Source: Clostridia bacterium | GTDB taxonomy: Bacteria; Bacillota_A; Clostridia; Christensenellales; CAG-138 | Assembly (NCBI GenBank): GCA_017553815.1 | Contig: JAFZJT010000048.1 | Coordinates: 1-19,040 of the forward strand | Direction of reading: 5' to 3' | DNA: 19,040 nt | Position numbers and translations under genes: made by a program | Shown here: piece by piece, positions 6,095 to 13,884 of the stretch | Layout of the letters: every line of letters begins with the position of its first letter | Position numbering within the stretch: the first letter of the stretch is position 1 | Notes under the pieces: generated by a model | What the model was told of the DNA's origin: nothing | What the model saw: only the letters and a program-made list of their open reading frames with translations | Database searches by the model: none

Positions 6095-6708
6095 TCAATC
6101 TCGCATACGGTATCGCAGAGTGCGTCGATGTCGGCAGGGTTATGCGAGGAGAGCAGTATCGTCTTGCCCTTCTCTGCAAGCCCCTTCAAAAGTACGCGCA
6201 TCTCCTCAACGCCGTGCTTGTCAAGCCCGTTCATCGGCTCGTCGAGTATCAGAAGCTCGGGATCCTCCATAATAGCCTGCGCTATCCCGAGTCGTTGACG
6301 CATACCGAGGGAGTATTTGCCGACGGGCTTTTTCATATCGGAATCGAGCCCAACGAGACGGATAGATTCCTTGATCTGCTTTTTGTCGATCTTCTTATTG
6401 ACCGATGCGAGTATAGCGAGGTTGCGAAAGCCGGAAAGATGCGGCAGGAAGCCCGGAGCCTCAATGATAAGACCGAGGCTTTTCGGGAAGTCCTCCTGTC
6501 TGCCAATCACCTTCCCGTTCACCGTAACCGTGCCGGAGGTAGGCTTCAAAAAACCGCAGATACATTTCATCATGACCGTCTTGCCGGAGCCGTTGTTGCC
6601 GACTATGCCGTGTACCTTGCCCTTTTCGAAGCTGTGGGTAATGCCTTTAAGCACCTCATCCTTTCCGAATGTCATTCTGAGATCGTTTATTTCGATAGCG
6701 CTTCCCAT
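6067..6708 (-). CDS. ABC transporter ATP-binding protein
   Basis: 213 residues. Complete nucleotide-binding domain: Walker A GNNGSGKT (37-44), signature YSLGMRQRLGIAQ (from 132), Walker B LLILDEPMNGLD (from 152) and H-loop SSHNP (His189). Similar to the short ATPases of bacitracin/lantibiotic-type export and immunity transporters. The start lies 1 base after the stop of the permease gene (TGATATG), so it is translationally coupled and is the last gene of the lipoprotein-permease-permease-ATPase set. It would energise the two membrane proteins encoded just upstream. Substrate is unknown; the link to an AgrD-headed gene set suggests peptide export, immunity or envelope stress, which is inference. 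Confidence 0.93.
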   Translation of the reverse strand: MGSAIEINDLRMTFGKDEVLKGITHSFEKGKVHGIVGNNGSGKTVMMKCICGFLKPTSGTVTVNGKVIGRQEDFPKSLGLIIEAPGFLPHLSGFRNLAILASVNKKIDKKQIKESIRLVGLDSDMKKPVGKYSLGMRQRLGIAQAIMEDPELLILDEPMNGLDKHGVEEMRVLLKGLAEKGKTILLSSHNPADIDALCDTVCEIDVGMLTKIR

Positions 6709-6709
6709 A

Positions 6710-7609
6710 TCAAAACCTGCCCGTTCCTTTCGAAAAAATGAAGTTGTATCGTTTTATTGCTCGTAGCGAGCCCAAGTATAAAAGTGCGCATATCCCGAGC
6801 ATTATGAGTATTGACTGCCACAGTGTCGGGAGCCTGTCGTAACCGAAATTGTGCATGTGATACGAGGCGTGATTGAGGGGCGATATCCAGCCGAGTATCA
6901 GATTTGCGCGGTACATCCTGTCCTCGGATATTCCGAATACCGTCTTTATAAAATCGGGTGTCAACAGATAACTGTACAGCGACAGGGCAAATGCGGAAAC
7001 CATTCCCCCCGTTTTTGACAACCGTATGCTCACGAACAGCATAAGCATGACAAGTACTAAGGTGTAGGCGCTCATGAGGGCGTATATCACCGCCATGCAT
7101 TCATAAGGCGTGGTAATCTCCATAGTGCGAATGAATGCGGGCAGAGCGACGGTCTTGCCCGCTCCGGTAAAGCCGAGCATGGCGGCAGTCGGCGACCACT
7201 TGTTGCCTATGAAGCTCGTTCTCATACACAGCAGCGACGTAATGACAAGCACTACTGTGCAGTAGATGAACGCGCAGGCGATGATATAGATCACCTGCCC
7301 CGTGAGCCATTCGCGGCGGTTCGTTCGAGCGAGGAAATACGGAGTGTCGGCATCTAAGAAAGGCATATCTCCCAACATGAGTATCAGCAGCATCGAAGCG
7401 AGCATAATGGCCTTTGAGTCGTCAAACGTCCAAACGAATGCCTCAGATATCTGCAGAGGCGTTTCGCATTTGTCCGCAAAGCGCGTCACCTTGTTTGAAA
7501 GCAGAAAGCACAGCACTATGCAGAACAGGAAAGTAAATACGATTCGTAGATTTCCGCGCCATCTTCTGAAATTGTATGCCGTAGCCGATAGAATGCGATG
7601 TAAGATCAT
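6710..7609 (-). CDS. ABC-2-like permease subunit 1
   Basis: 299 residues with about six to seven hydrophobic segments: near residues 22-38, 68-84, 105-127, 165-192, 200-215 and 274-292. No signal peptide. The arrangement with a second membrane protein (4-bp ATGA overlap with the preceding gene) and an ATPase following at 1-base distance shows it is a transporter membrane component. A GFTGAGKT string at residues 146-153 resembles a Walker A motif but lies in a permease loop and is likely chance. Family assignment within the ABC-2 class is by topology and context, not a specific motif. Confidence 0.8.
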   Translation of the reverse strand: MILHRILSATAYNFRRWRGNLRIVFTFLFCIVLCFLLSNKVTRFADKCETPLQISEAFVWTFDDSKAIMLASMLLILMLGDMPFLDADTPYFLARTNRREWLTGQVIYIIACAFIYCTVVLVITSLLCMRTSFIGNKWSPTAAMLGFTGAGKTVALPAFIRTMEITTPYECMAVIYALMSAYTLVLVMLMLFVSIRLSKTGGMVSAFALSLYSYLLTPDFIKTVFGISEDRMYRANLILGWISPLNHASYHMHNFGYDRLPTLWQSILIMLGICALLYLGSLRAIKRYNFIFSKGTGRF

Positions 7610-8388
7610 ACCTGCCTCCTTATCCTGATTGCCGCTGTTATTGCAAACGCAACAAGCAGCATCAAAGTTACAATGCTGCTCACCGCCGCCGGCACTAGCG
7701 CCTTTTCATACGCCCCGTATTCCACCAAATAGAGAGAGGGCATGAGCTTGAAAGCTTTCGTCAGGTATTGCGAAACGACTATTTCCATGAGATAGAATAG
7801 TATGAATGGCGATGCCATTGTCGAAAAGCGGTTCATTGTCAAGCCGGAAAGCAAAAGCCCAACTCCCGACCATACCATCGCGGCAGAGCCATAAAGCGCA
7901 AACGCAGGCAGCATAGCTCGGATGGTCTTCCAAACAGAATACCCCTCCTCTGGCGCGGACGAAAACGGGGTAAGCACCGCAGCAAGCAATAGGCGGAACA
8001 GAAGCATACCGCATATTACTGCGAGCGCCGAGCAAAGCGCGTTCGTCAAGCACCTCACGATTATGTATGTCGCTCTGCCCGTACGCGGAAGATAGGCTTT
8101 AACGAACCCACTCGTCATATCCTCTATAAACAGGCAGGAGCATGCCAGGACTGCGCAGATTGGCAACACAAAATGCGCCGCATCGGATTCGGTTCCTGAG
8201 CCGAAAAAGCTCATGGCCATTCCCCAACGGAACTTGAACGCTGAGCCGCTTAATTCCTTGACCAGCGCTACAATACCTCCCATGCATCCCGCAGCGAGGC
8301 CGCCGGTCATTATTATCACGGCGAAAATAAACCGCTTTGAACGGATTATCCGCCCAGCTTCCTGCAAGAACGTCCTCAAAAACCGCAT
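7606..8388 (-). CDS. ABC-2-like permease subunit 2
   Basis: 260 residues, starting MRFLRTFLQEAGRIIRSKRF. About six hydrophobic segments, with a conserved-looking region around CSCLFIEDMTSGFVKAYLPRTGRATYI that resembles the cytoplasmic 'E-loop' of ABC-2 permeases (ED..SG..K..L...R). It follows the lipoprotein gene stop by 1 base (TGATATG) and its TGA overlaps the next permease ATG. With the other permease it probably forms a heterodimeric channel driven by the ATPase encoded at 6067-6708. Confidence 0.82.
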   Translation of the reverse strand: MRFLRTFLQEAGRIIRSKRFIFAVIIMTGGLAAGCMGGIVALVKELSGSAFKFRWGMAMSFFGSGTESDAAHFVLPICAVLACSCLFIEDMTSGFVKAYLPRTGRATYIIVRCLTNALCSALAVICGMLLFRLLLAAVLTPFSSAPEEGYSVWKTIRAMLPAFALYGSAAMVWSGVGLLLSGLTMNRFSTMASPFILFYLMEIVVSQYLTKAFKLMPSLYLVEYGAYEKALVPAAVSSIVTLMLLVAFAITAAIRIRRQV

Positions 8389-8389
8389 A

Positions 8390-9931
8390 TCAATACCCTC
8401 GGCTGAAGTTCACTATACTTCCATCCATAGCATTAATTATCATAAATGCATAGCCTGCGCCGCCGAGAATACAGGTGCCATCCTTAGAAGCCTGATACTC
8501 GCTGTCGGACTGAGTGTTGTATTTCAACTCCGTATTCCCGTAGAACACCCAAACAGGGATAAGCGCGAAATCCTCTGCGTCTGTGCCAGATTTTACCCTG
8601 TAATACGCAAGCTCTATGTTGTTGATGTTGATGATGCTCTCCTCAGGCATATGTTCTTCTTTGCCTGAAAAATACTTGTTGTTGCCCTGCACACCAACTT
8701 TATCTTTGAAGATCTTGTAAACATCTTCAAACGGCATAAGCTTTGCGTTTTCGGACACCGTGCCTGCGATCTCGTCCGGGACGCAACTCCGCCAATGAAT
8801 CCTTTCTATTCCTTCTGAATCGACGTAAATCTTAAGCGCGTTGGGATAATACAGAGCATCCACAGCCATCATTGCTTCAGGCGTCAGCAACCTTGCGCAG
8901 GTAATATCCAGCATTTTCTCCATTGAAACGTACGCCATATGCGTATCATTAAGCTTCGGAACGTAAACGAAAGCTCTTCTTTCGACATGGCTATTTGCAA
9001 ATGCGAATGGATCAAATGCGCGTGTACTTCCCGCATATACCTTCGCGAACTTTTTGTCGAGACCGGTCGCGCGCATGAATTCATCCGCATATTTTTCGGC
9101 ATCCTCGATGCTTATTTCACACGGCTTGGCATTATAATCATGATATAGATACCCGGCACAGCCTATATTGTCTTGATCTATGAATTCGGTAGAATGTTTG
9201 CGGCCTGCATCGTACATAAGACATTCAAAATACTCCTGACCCAAACCCTGAACTATGTTGAGTCTTCTGTATTCCATGCCGCCAACATCAGCAAGAACGG
9301 ACCAGAATGTTGAATTATGTGCAGAAGGATCAAACCGTGAAAAACCGAGTTGATCTATAGTGTCGACATAAGGATATCCGTCGAACTCGCTCATTCTGCT
9401 TCTGAATGAATCTATATGTGCATCATAAACTTCTCGCCCATATTGATTAAGATACTCATTAAGTTCCGGATTAGCGGAGCTTAATGCCTTTCTGATTGTA
9501 TCTTGCTTCATGGTCAACATCGTTTTCGTTAATTTGCAATTAACCATAACATCATCCACGAAGCTGTCCCCCGCATCATACGTATCGCAACCGTCAAACA
9601 GATACTCTATTATCTTTACAGCCGTTTCGGCATCCAAAAAATTTGCTTTGCTTACGGAATACACGGGATATATGCCGCTCTCCGGCACTTTTATATCCGC
9701 ATCGACCCTGACGGTAAACGGCAGCATTATCTCTCCGACCTTGGTATCAAAGCTATCGGTCAGGTGCTCGGGTTGTTCGAGCTCCTGCGGATTGCTATCG
9801 GGAGCGCTGACAACATGCGCTTCGTCGATCTTATTCTTTCCGACAACGATATCGTTCTCCGGAGTTTGCACACAGCCTGTAATTGCGCAGAAAACTAACA
9901 GGAAAACAAGCATCAACGTAACTTTCCTCAT
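8390..9931 (-). CDS. Large secreted lipoprotein of unknown function
   Basis: 513 residues from the ATG at 9931, chosen because AGGAGG lies 6 bases upstream and a lipoprotein signal peptide follows at once. An in-frame ATG at 9979 would lie inside a transposon-like repeat. Signal peptide MRKVTLMLVFLLVFCAITGC with lipobox ending at Cys20, then a charged linker. The ~490-residue mature part has no motif I recognise; it is acidic and aromatic with repeated 'D...Y' stretches. It would be tethered to the outer face of the membrane. Coupled to two permeases and an ATPase, it may be the sensor, chaperone or substrate-binding part of the transporter. A MITE-like element sits immediately before its ribosome binding site and may separate its expression from the upstream genes. 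Confidence 0.88.
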   Translation of the reverse strand: MRKVTLMLVFLLVFCAITGCVQTPENDIVVGKNKIDEAHVVSAPDSNPQELEQPEHLTDSFDTKVGEIMLPFTVRVDADIKVPESGIYPVYSVSKANFLDAETAVKIIEYLFDGCDTYDAGDSFVDDVMVNCKLTKTMLTMKQDTIRKALSSANPELNEYLNQYGREVYDAHIDSFRSRMSEFDGYPYVDTIDQLGFSRFDPSAHNSTFWSVLADVGGMEYRRLNIVQGLGQEYFECLMYDAGRKHSTEFIDQDNIGCAGYLYHDYNAKPCEISIEDAEKYADEFMRATGLDKKFAKVYAGSTRAFDPFAFANSHVERRAFVYVPKLNDTHMAYVSMEKMLDITCARLLTPEAMMAVDALYYPNALKIYVDSEGIERIHWRSCVPDEIAGTVSENAKLMPFEDVYKIFKDKVGVQGNNKYFSGKEEHMPEESIININNIELAYYRVKSGTDAEDFALIPVWVFYGNTELKYNTQSDSEYQASKDGTCILGGAGYAFMIINAMDGSIVNFSRGY

Positions 9932-9945
9932 AAAAGTCCTCCTAA

Positions 9946-10049
9946 AAGGGGCTGTTGCATTAAGTGTTTCTTCTACCATATCCTGTGCCTAATAAATGTT
10001 TACAAAACGCAGGTATTGCAGAAAACTTTCTTATATGCAACAGTCCCTT
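9946..10049. mobile_element. MITE-like element, ~104 bp with 15-bp terminal inverted repeats
   Basis: Ends aaggggctgttgcat (9946-9960) and atgcaacagtccctt (10035-10049) match at 14 of 15 positions. The GGGGCTGTTGCA end is like those of several insertion sequence families. The interior has no gene. It fits between the stop of the peptidoglycan-binding protein gene (10057) and the ribosome binding site of the lipoprotein gene. No certain target duplication is visible; flanks are A/T-rich. Confidence 0.6.
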
Positions 10050-10056
10050 AAATTTC

Positions 10057-10641
10057 TTAGTTGACAAGTGTTGATGTAGATGACGACATCCCATCAGGTG
10101 CAGAGAGGATATACCAGTTCATGCTTCCAGAATAATACTTAAAGTATATGTCAGTATATACATGGTATGTTGCAACGATTCTTCCATTATCATACTTATA
10201 GTAGGTATTATAGGTTGGTGTATACGCCATCGTGCGCAACGAGCCACCGACCCAACGATTCTTTACATAGTACTTTGTTAATGTACCGCTGCTTGAAGCA
10301 GCTCCTATACGATCCTGCATCTTGTTCCATGTGTTTGTTCCTACATTGCCATCTGCAGTAAGGCCGTAATAAGTTTGAAACTCTATGACCTTTGCCTGTG
10401 TAGCAGCGCCGAATCCGCCGTCAACGAAACTGTTGCCGAGATAATCATCAAAGTAATACTGTTCAAGTAATCTTTGCAGTGTTGATACCTGTGCTGTTGT
10501 ATTGTTGGAACCGTAACGCTTCTGAAGATCGAAAGCAATACCCCATATCGAAGACTTCGATGTTGCAAATGCCGGGATGCATAGGCTCAGTACTATTACC
10601 ATAGCAACAAGCGCAGAAATAAAACGCGTTGACTTTTTCAT
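10057..10641 (-). CDS. Secreted peptidoglycan-binding-domain protein
   Basis: 194 residues from the ATG at 10641, with AAGGAGG upstream; a longer start at 10662 is less likely. The signal peptide runs MKKSTRF to IPAFA (cleavage after about residue 26). A PG_binding_1-type domain covers about residues 50-110: STLQRLLEQYYF, then DGGFGAATQAKVIEFQ and GLTADGNVGTNTWNKM, the usual 'G.fG..T..av..fQ...gL..dG.vG..Tw' pattern. The C-terminal ~80 residues are Tyr/Ser/Thr-rich and look like a beta-rich extracellular module. No catalytic domain is present, so it likely binds cell wall rather than cutting it. It follows agrD on the same strand and is probably co-transcribed. Confidence 0.87.
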   Translation of the reverse strand: MKKSTRFISALVAMVIVLSLCIPAFATSKSSIWGIAFDLQKRYGSNNTTAQVSTLQRLLEQYYFDDYLGNSFVDGGFGAATQAKVIEFQTYYGLTADGNVGTNTWNKMQDRIGAASSSGTLTKYYVKNRWVGGSLRTMAYTPTYNTYYKYDNGRIVATYHVYTDIYFKYYSGSMNWYILSAPDGMSSSTSTLVN

Positions 10642-10662
10642 AATTTCCTCCTTCATTGTCAT

Positions 10663-10784
10663 GATGATATAGTTGCTTTTTGATTCTGTTTAGAAACAGT
10701 ATTCGCCTTTAAGTTGATGTTTCACTTTGCGGTCAGTTCTGTAGCCACCACCATCCTTTCGCTCTATACTTCAAATGGTGCAGA
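10663..10784. other. Spacer between agrD and peptidoglycan-binding gene
   Basis: No gene is seen and no clear terminator is present on the minus strand, so read-through from agrD is likely. A short ctgttt/aaacag repeat lies at 10686-10699 but lacks a T-tract. Confidence 0.3.
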
Positions 10785-10913
10785 TCATTCCATGAGCTCA
10801 TCGGGGACTTCGGGCTCATAGATCGGACCCAAACATGGCATTGAGGCAAACACAACCGCAACGAATGCCATTAGCGCAGACAGAGCCTTGGTTATGATCT
10901 TCGTAACCTTCAT
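10785..10913 (-). CDS. agrD: AgrD-like cyclic peptide autoinducer precursor
   Basis: 42 residues, too short for most gene callers, with AGGAGG about 9 bases before the ATG at 10913. The layout is that of AgrD: a basic amphipathic N-terminal leader (MKVTKIITKALSALMAF...), a core with a single cysteine (MPCLGPI) and an acidic tail YEPEVPDELME. The tail aligns in register with the staphylococcal DEPKVPTEL and the Listeria YEPKSP sequences, which places AgrB cleavage after Ile31. The predicted signal is then a five-residue thiolactone ring from Cys27 to Ile31 (CLGPI) with a short N-terminal extension. AgrB, AgrC and AgrA are encoded divergently nearby, which supports the call. It leads the gene set that includes the cell-wall protein, lipoprotein and ABC transporter. 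Confidence 0.85.
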   Translation of the reverse strand: MKVTKIITKALSALMAFVAVVFASMPCLGPIYEPEVPDELME

Positions 10914-11080
10914 ATTTCATCACCTCCTTTTACTGATTCTTATGTAGGGATGAGCAAAACTCCGATTTGCTCACCAACGGACACAATATATAGGTTGCAG
11001 AGTAGCAAAGCTCGTCTGCATATTGTGGTGTGGCTTGGCAAAACTTGCCTTTTGCTTATGGCTATGATTCTTATGTTTTA
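10914..11080 (-). promoter_or_regulatory. Structured 5' leader of agrD
   Basis: About 160 bases between the predicted agrD start of transcription and its ATG. Three hairpins are visible: 11037-11049 (GGCAA/TTGCC), 10982-11027 (CACAATA/TATTGTG continuous with TGCAGA/TCTGCA on one side) and 10951-10973 (TGAGCAAA/TTTGCTCA, 8 bp). A 12-base direct repeat (acataagaatca on the minus strand) lies at both ends of the leader, 11065-11076 and 10934-10945, the second just before the ribosome binding site. Function is unknown. Confidence 0.5.
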
Positions 11081-11109
11081 ACGATACCATATATTTTCAA
11101 ATAGCGCAA
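11081..11109 (-). promoter_or_regulatory. Predicted agrD promoter (extended -10)
   Basis: On the minus strand TTGCGC (11109-11104), 17-base spacer, then TATCGT (11086-11081), preceded by TGG as in extended -10 promoters. It shares ATATGGTAT with the divergent agrC promoter. Confidence 0.5.
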
Positions 11110-11162
11110 TATTAGAGAGGATGAAGCCCTTATTTTGAGGGGACGAAACAGATTTGATGCTC

Positions 11163-11191
11163 TTTTTAATAGGTAAATGATATGGTATAAT
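11163..11191 (+). promoter_or_regulatory. Predicted agrCAB promoter (extended -10)
   Basis: TATAAT at 11186-11191, preceded by TGG (extended -10). The -35 position (11163-11168, TTTTTA) is poor, so activation or the extended -10 would matter. It lies 31 bases before agrC. Confidence 0.6.
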
Positions 11192-11222
11192 TATATGACA
11201 GTACTAACAATCGAGGTGTGAA

Positions 11223-12509
11223 ATGGAAGTGCTCTATAAAGCATGGGAATATGTCACAAATCTTTGTGAGCCATTAATGCTTTGGCTTTTGTTAAAATCA
11301 AACCTCCCGCAAAAACGGTTTAAAAGAATCCTGTCCATTGTTGCGATCTTCCCTCTTGCCGGGATCACAAGATTAATGAATATCTCTGAATGGCCTTTTG
11401 TTCTTGTTATCCTTTTAGCGCTTTTAGCATATTGTGGTTATTCCTTGCTGTTTTTTGATGGTGAATCTCACCTTCGTATTTTTTGGGCAACCTCGATAAT
11501 ATTCATTATTGTTTTCGGTAACGTGATAACCGCTGAGATCCCGACTTTGCTCCCGGCTGTTACCATTGAGGCAATAAAGCATCCTTCGATAGAGCGCTTT
11601 ATAATCCAATTCGCATACGTCCTTTTGCTTGTTATCTTGACGATTGTGTTGGCTTTTCTGAGCAAGCGGTTTAGGTATATTTCTGTTAGCACAGCAGCAT
11701 GGATGGTTACACTGTGCGCACTTTGCTCCGTTGCACTATATTTGATGATAGAAATAACATTTACTGTTGTTGCTTCAGGAAACAGCACTGTGATTTGTTT
11801 GGTCGTAACATTACTCATTTTCATTCTAACCGCTTCCGCGCTATTGCTTATATCAGCTGTTAACAAAAAGGAAAATCTTTATGCAGCGGCCAAAGCGGAA
11901 GCCGATGCTTTCAGAAGGGAAGCAAGTTATAACGATGAACTGATGCAGGTTTTCAGTTCCGTAAGGCAAATAAAGCATGACTATGTAAGCCATATAAGCA
12001 CTATTGCCGGATTGTATCACAGCGGAAAGACCAAAGAACTTGAGCAATACCTCGAAAGTTATGCAAAAGAGTATAGCGATGTGGATTATTATGCTGTTAC
12101 CGGCGATGCCTCCATTGATTCTTTGCTTTCTTCAAAACTGATGGTATGCAAGGCAGACGATATCAAAGTTGAGCTTTCCGCATTCGGTTGGGGGAAGACA
12201 TCTCTCACCTCTGCCGAGCAGGTATCCTTACTTGGCAACCTTATCGACAACGCTGTAAATGCATGCAGGAAGGTCGAGCCCGAAAGACGGATCCTCTGTA
12301 TCACGCTGCGCCGTAAAGCATCTATGCTTAGCATAAACATAACAAACAGCACAGTTGGGAAAGTATCGGAGAATGCGCTTTCGGGGGGGCTTGGTCTGCC
12401 AAGGATAAGAAGCATTGTCGATAAATGCGATGGGTTATTCCGTCTGCATCCCGAAGAAGGCACTATGGTGGCAGAAGTTTTGCTTCCGATGTTGGAGGAA
12501 GCCGAATGA
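11223..12509 (+). CDS. agrC: AgrC-like membrane sensor histidine kinase
   Basis: 428 residues, ATG preceded by GAGGTG. The N-terminal ~212 residues hold about six membrane helices (near 36-50, 58-78, 87-105, 128-147, 158-178, 188-212), the sensor for extracellular peptide. A coiled linker leads to the phosphoacceptor segment SVRQIKHDYVSHIS with His252. The GHKL ATPase domain follows, with N-box LLGNLIDNAVNAC (Asn339/Asn343) and G-box SGGLGLPRIRSIVDKC. This is the quorum-sensing kinase type of the agr family (HPK10). Its TGA overlaps the agrA ATG (ATGA). It is expected to bind the thiolactone made from the divergent agrD and phosphorylate AgrA. Confidence 0.93.
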   Translation: MEVLYKAWEYVTNLCEPLMLWLLLKSNLPQKRFKRILSIVAIFPLAGITRLMNISEWPFVLVILLALLAYCGYSLLFFDGESHLRIFWATSIIFIIVFGNVITAEIPTLLPAVTIEAIKHPSIERFIIQFAYVLLLVILTIVLAFLSKRFRYISVSTAAWMVTLCALCSVALYLMIEITFTVVASGNSTVICLVVTLLIFILTASALLLISAVNKKENLYAAAKAEADAFRREASYNDELMQVFSSVRQIKHDYVSHISTIAGLYHSGKTKELEQYLESYAKEYSDVDYYAVTGDASIDSLLSSKLMVCKADDIKVELSAFGWGKTSLTSAEQVSLLGNLIDNAVNACRKVEPERRILCITLRRKASMLSINITNSTVGKVSENALSGGLGLPRIRSIVDKCDGLFRLHPEEGTMVAEVLLPMLEEAE

Positions 12510-13219
12510 GATACCGTGTTGCTATTATCGACGATATCGAAGCAGACATCCGCCTTGTTAAGGATACTATTAATACAGTATGCAGCGAATTGGAGTCTGT
12601 AGCGGAGATTATATGTTTCCTATCTCCGGAATCGGCTATTTATGCATCAAAGATACATCAGCTTATAGCCGACATTGTATTTGTCGATGTTATGATGCCA
12701 CGCATTAAAGGCACAGGGCTGATTACGGAACTGAGAAATCTGCTTCCTGCCAACTGCCTTTTTGTGCTTATGAGTACAAATCACAGCTATGTGCATGATG
12801 GATACTCGGTTGAAGCTTTTGATTTCCTATGCAAACCGCCTTCTAAAAAGCAAGTTAAGAAGCTTTTGCTTCGAGCAAAGCATAAGCTTCAAGCAACTGT
12901 TCAAGGCAGCTATGCATTCCGGGCTGATCGGATGGATTATCGCATCTCTTATTCTGATATTCTGTTCTTTTCGGTAGATCGGAATTACGTCAGCCTGACA
13001 ACAGTGGATAAGACCTACATTTTTAAATCTTCGCTGAAAGAGATTGCAGTATCATTGCCCGAATGCTTTGTGCAAACGTCACGCAATACCATCGTTAATT
13101 TGATGAATGTTTCTGCTATATCCAAGACTGCTGCAACATTCGGCAAGTATGGCAAGAAGGCGAGGATAACCGAACAATACTTAGATTATGTTCAAACAGC
13201 GTTCGTCACGCTCAACTGA
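12506..13219 (+). CDS. agrA: AgrA-like LytTR response regulator
   Basis: 237 residues from the ATG at 12506, which overlaps the agrC stop and follows GGAGG; earlier in-frame starts lie inside agrC. Receiver domain residues 1-120 with IIDD near the start, phosphoacceptor Asp61 in ADIVFVDVMMP and the conserved Lys in FLCKPPS. LytTR DNA-binding domain at about 135-232 (YSDILFFSVDRNYVSL... SLKEIAVSLPECFVQTSRNTIVNL). Such regulators bind paired ~9-bp repeats upstream of their targets; the agrD-agrC intergenic region is the natural target, but I cannot identify a certain site there. Confidence 0.94.
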   Translation: MRYRVAIIDDIEADIRLVKDTINTVCSELESVAEIICFLSPESAIYASKIHQLIADIVFVDVMMPRIKGTGLITELRNLLPANCLFVLMSTNHSYVHDGYSVEAFDFLCKPPSKKQVKKLLLRAKHKLQATVQGSYAFRADRMDYRISYSDILFFSVDRNYVSLTTVDKTYIFKSSLKEIAVSLPECFVQTSRNTIVNLMNVSAISKTAATFGKYGKKARITEQYLDYVQTAFVTLN

Positions 13220-13220
13220 T

Positions 13221-13847
13221 ATGAGGAAACTTTCGTATTATATTGCTCAAAAACTAATAGATGCCGGTGGAACAAAGCATAGCACCGCAGTGGTAGCCTA
13301 TGGGATTGAATGCACCCTTTCAACCCTTCTGATTCTTGTCCTGCAAATAGTTGCCGGACTCGTTATAGGCAAACCTATGCATATACTTGTGTTCATACTG
13401 TCTTGGCTTCCGATTCGAATGATTGTTGGAGGTGCGCATGCTAATACGCATTTCACCTGTACGCTCATTTCAGTCGGACTTGGAGTACTCTCTATTCTGT
13501 TTTCAGAATCCTTAATCAAAACTCAGCTCCTATTGTTGATTGTTCTGTTGTTGATAGGTTATTGTGTTTTGTTCTTCACGGCACCGGTCATTCATAAAAA
13601 CCACCCAATATCGCAACAGCGTTTTGATAAAACGCGAACTATTGCTCGCATATATGCCGCAGTGGAATGCGCGGCAGTTATTACGTTAATGGTTTTGAAA
13701 TCAACGATAGCTATGCCTGCTTTGATGGGATACCTATCCACCGCAAGCCTTTTGCTAATTGGATGGTTTAGCAAAAACACAGACAAAACTTGTCTTCTGA
13801 ACACACGCAAGGTGCGAAGTACCAACCAGACGACACAGGATCCTTAA
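13221..13847 (+). CDS. agrB: AgrB-like peptide-processing membrane protease
   Basis: 208 residues from the ATG at 13221 (agrA stop is TGATATG, coupled start; an earlier ATG at 13188 lies in agrA). Several membrane helices. The catalytic pair is present in RMIVGGAHANTHFTC, with His73 and Cys80 at the same 7-residue spacing as staphylococcal AgrB (His77/Cys84). The enzyme cuts AgrD and forms the thiolactone ring at the membrane. In most agr loci agrD follows agrB directly; here no agrD is found downstream, and the precursor gene lies divergently at 10785-10913. The C-terminal tail (NTRKVRSTNQTTQDP) is longer than usual. No clear terminator separates it from the promoter at 13855. Confidence 0.92.
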   Translation: MRKLSYYIAQKLIDAGGTKHSTAVVAYGIECTLSTLLILVLQIVAGLVIGKPMHILVFILSWLPIRMIVGGAHANTHFTCTLISVGLGVLSILFSESLIKTQLLLLIVLLLIGYCVLFFTAPVIHKNHPISQQRFDKTRTIARIYAAVECAAVITLMVLKSTIAMPALMGYLSTASLLLIGWFSKNTDKTCLLNTRKVRSTNQTTQDP

Positions 13848-13854
13848 AACCATG

Positions 13855-13883
13855 TGGACATTTGTTCGGAATAATGATATAAT
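13855..13883 (+). promoter_or_regulatory. Sigma-A promoter outside the left inverted repeat
   Basis: TGGACA (13855-13860), exactly 17 bases, TATAAT (13878-13883): near-consensus. Transcription would start near 13890-13891, inside the 44-bp repeat, so the RNA begins with the GGATAAT/ATTATCC hairpin. It drives the NTPase gene in the present orientation. No equivalent promoter is seen outside the right repeat. Confidence 0.75.
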
Positions 13884-13884
13884 A

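Noticed and set aside
7151..7174. Walker-A-like GFTGAGKT in the first permease
   Set aside because: It lies in a short loop of a membrane protein with no Walker B or signature motif; most likely chance.
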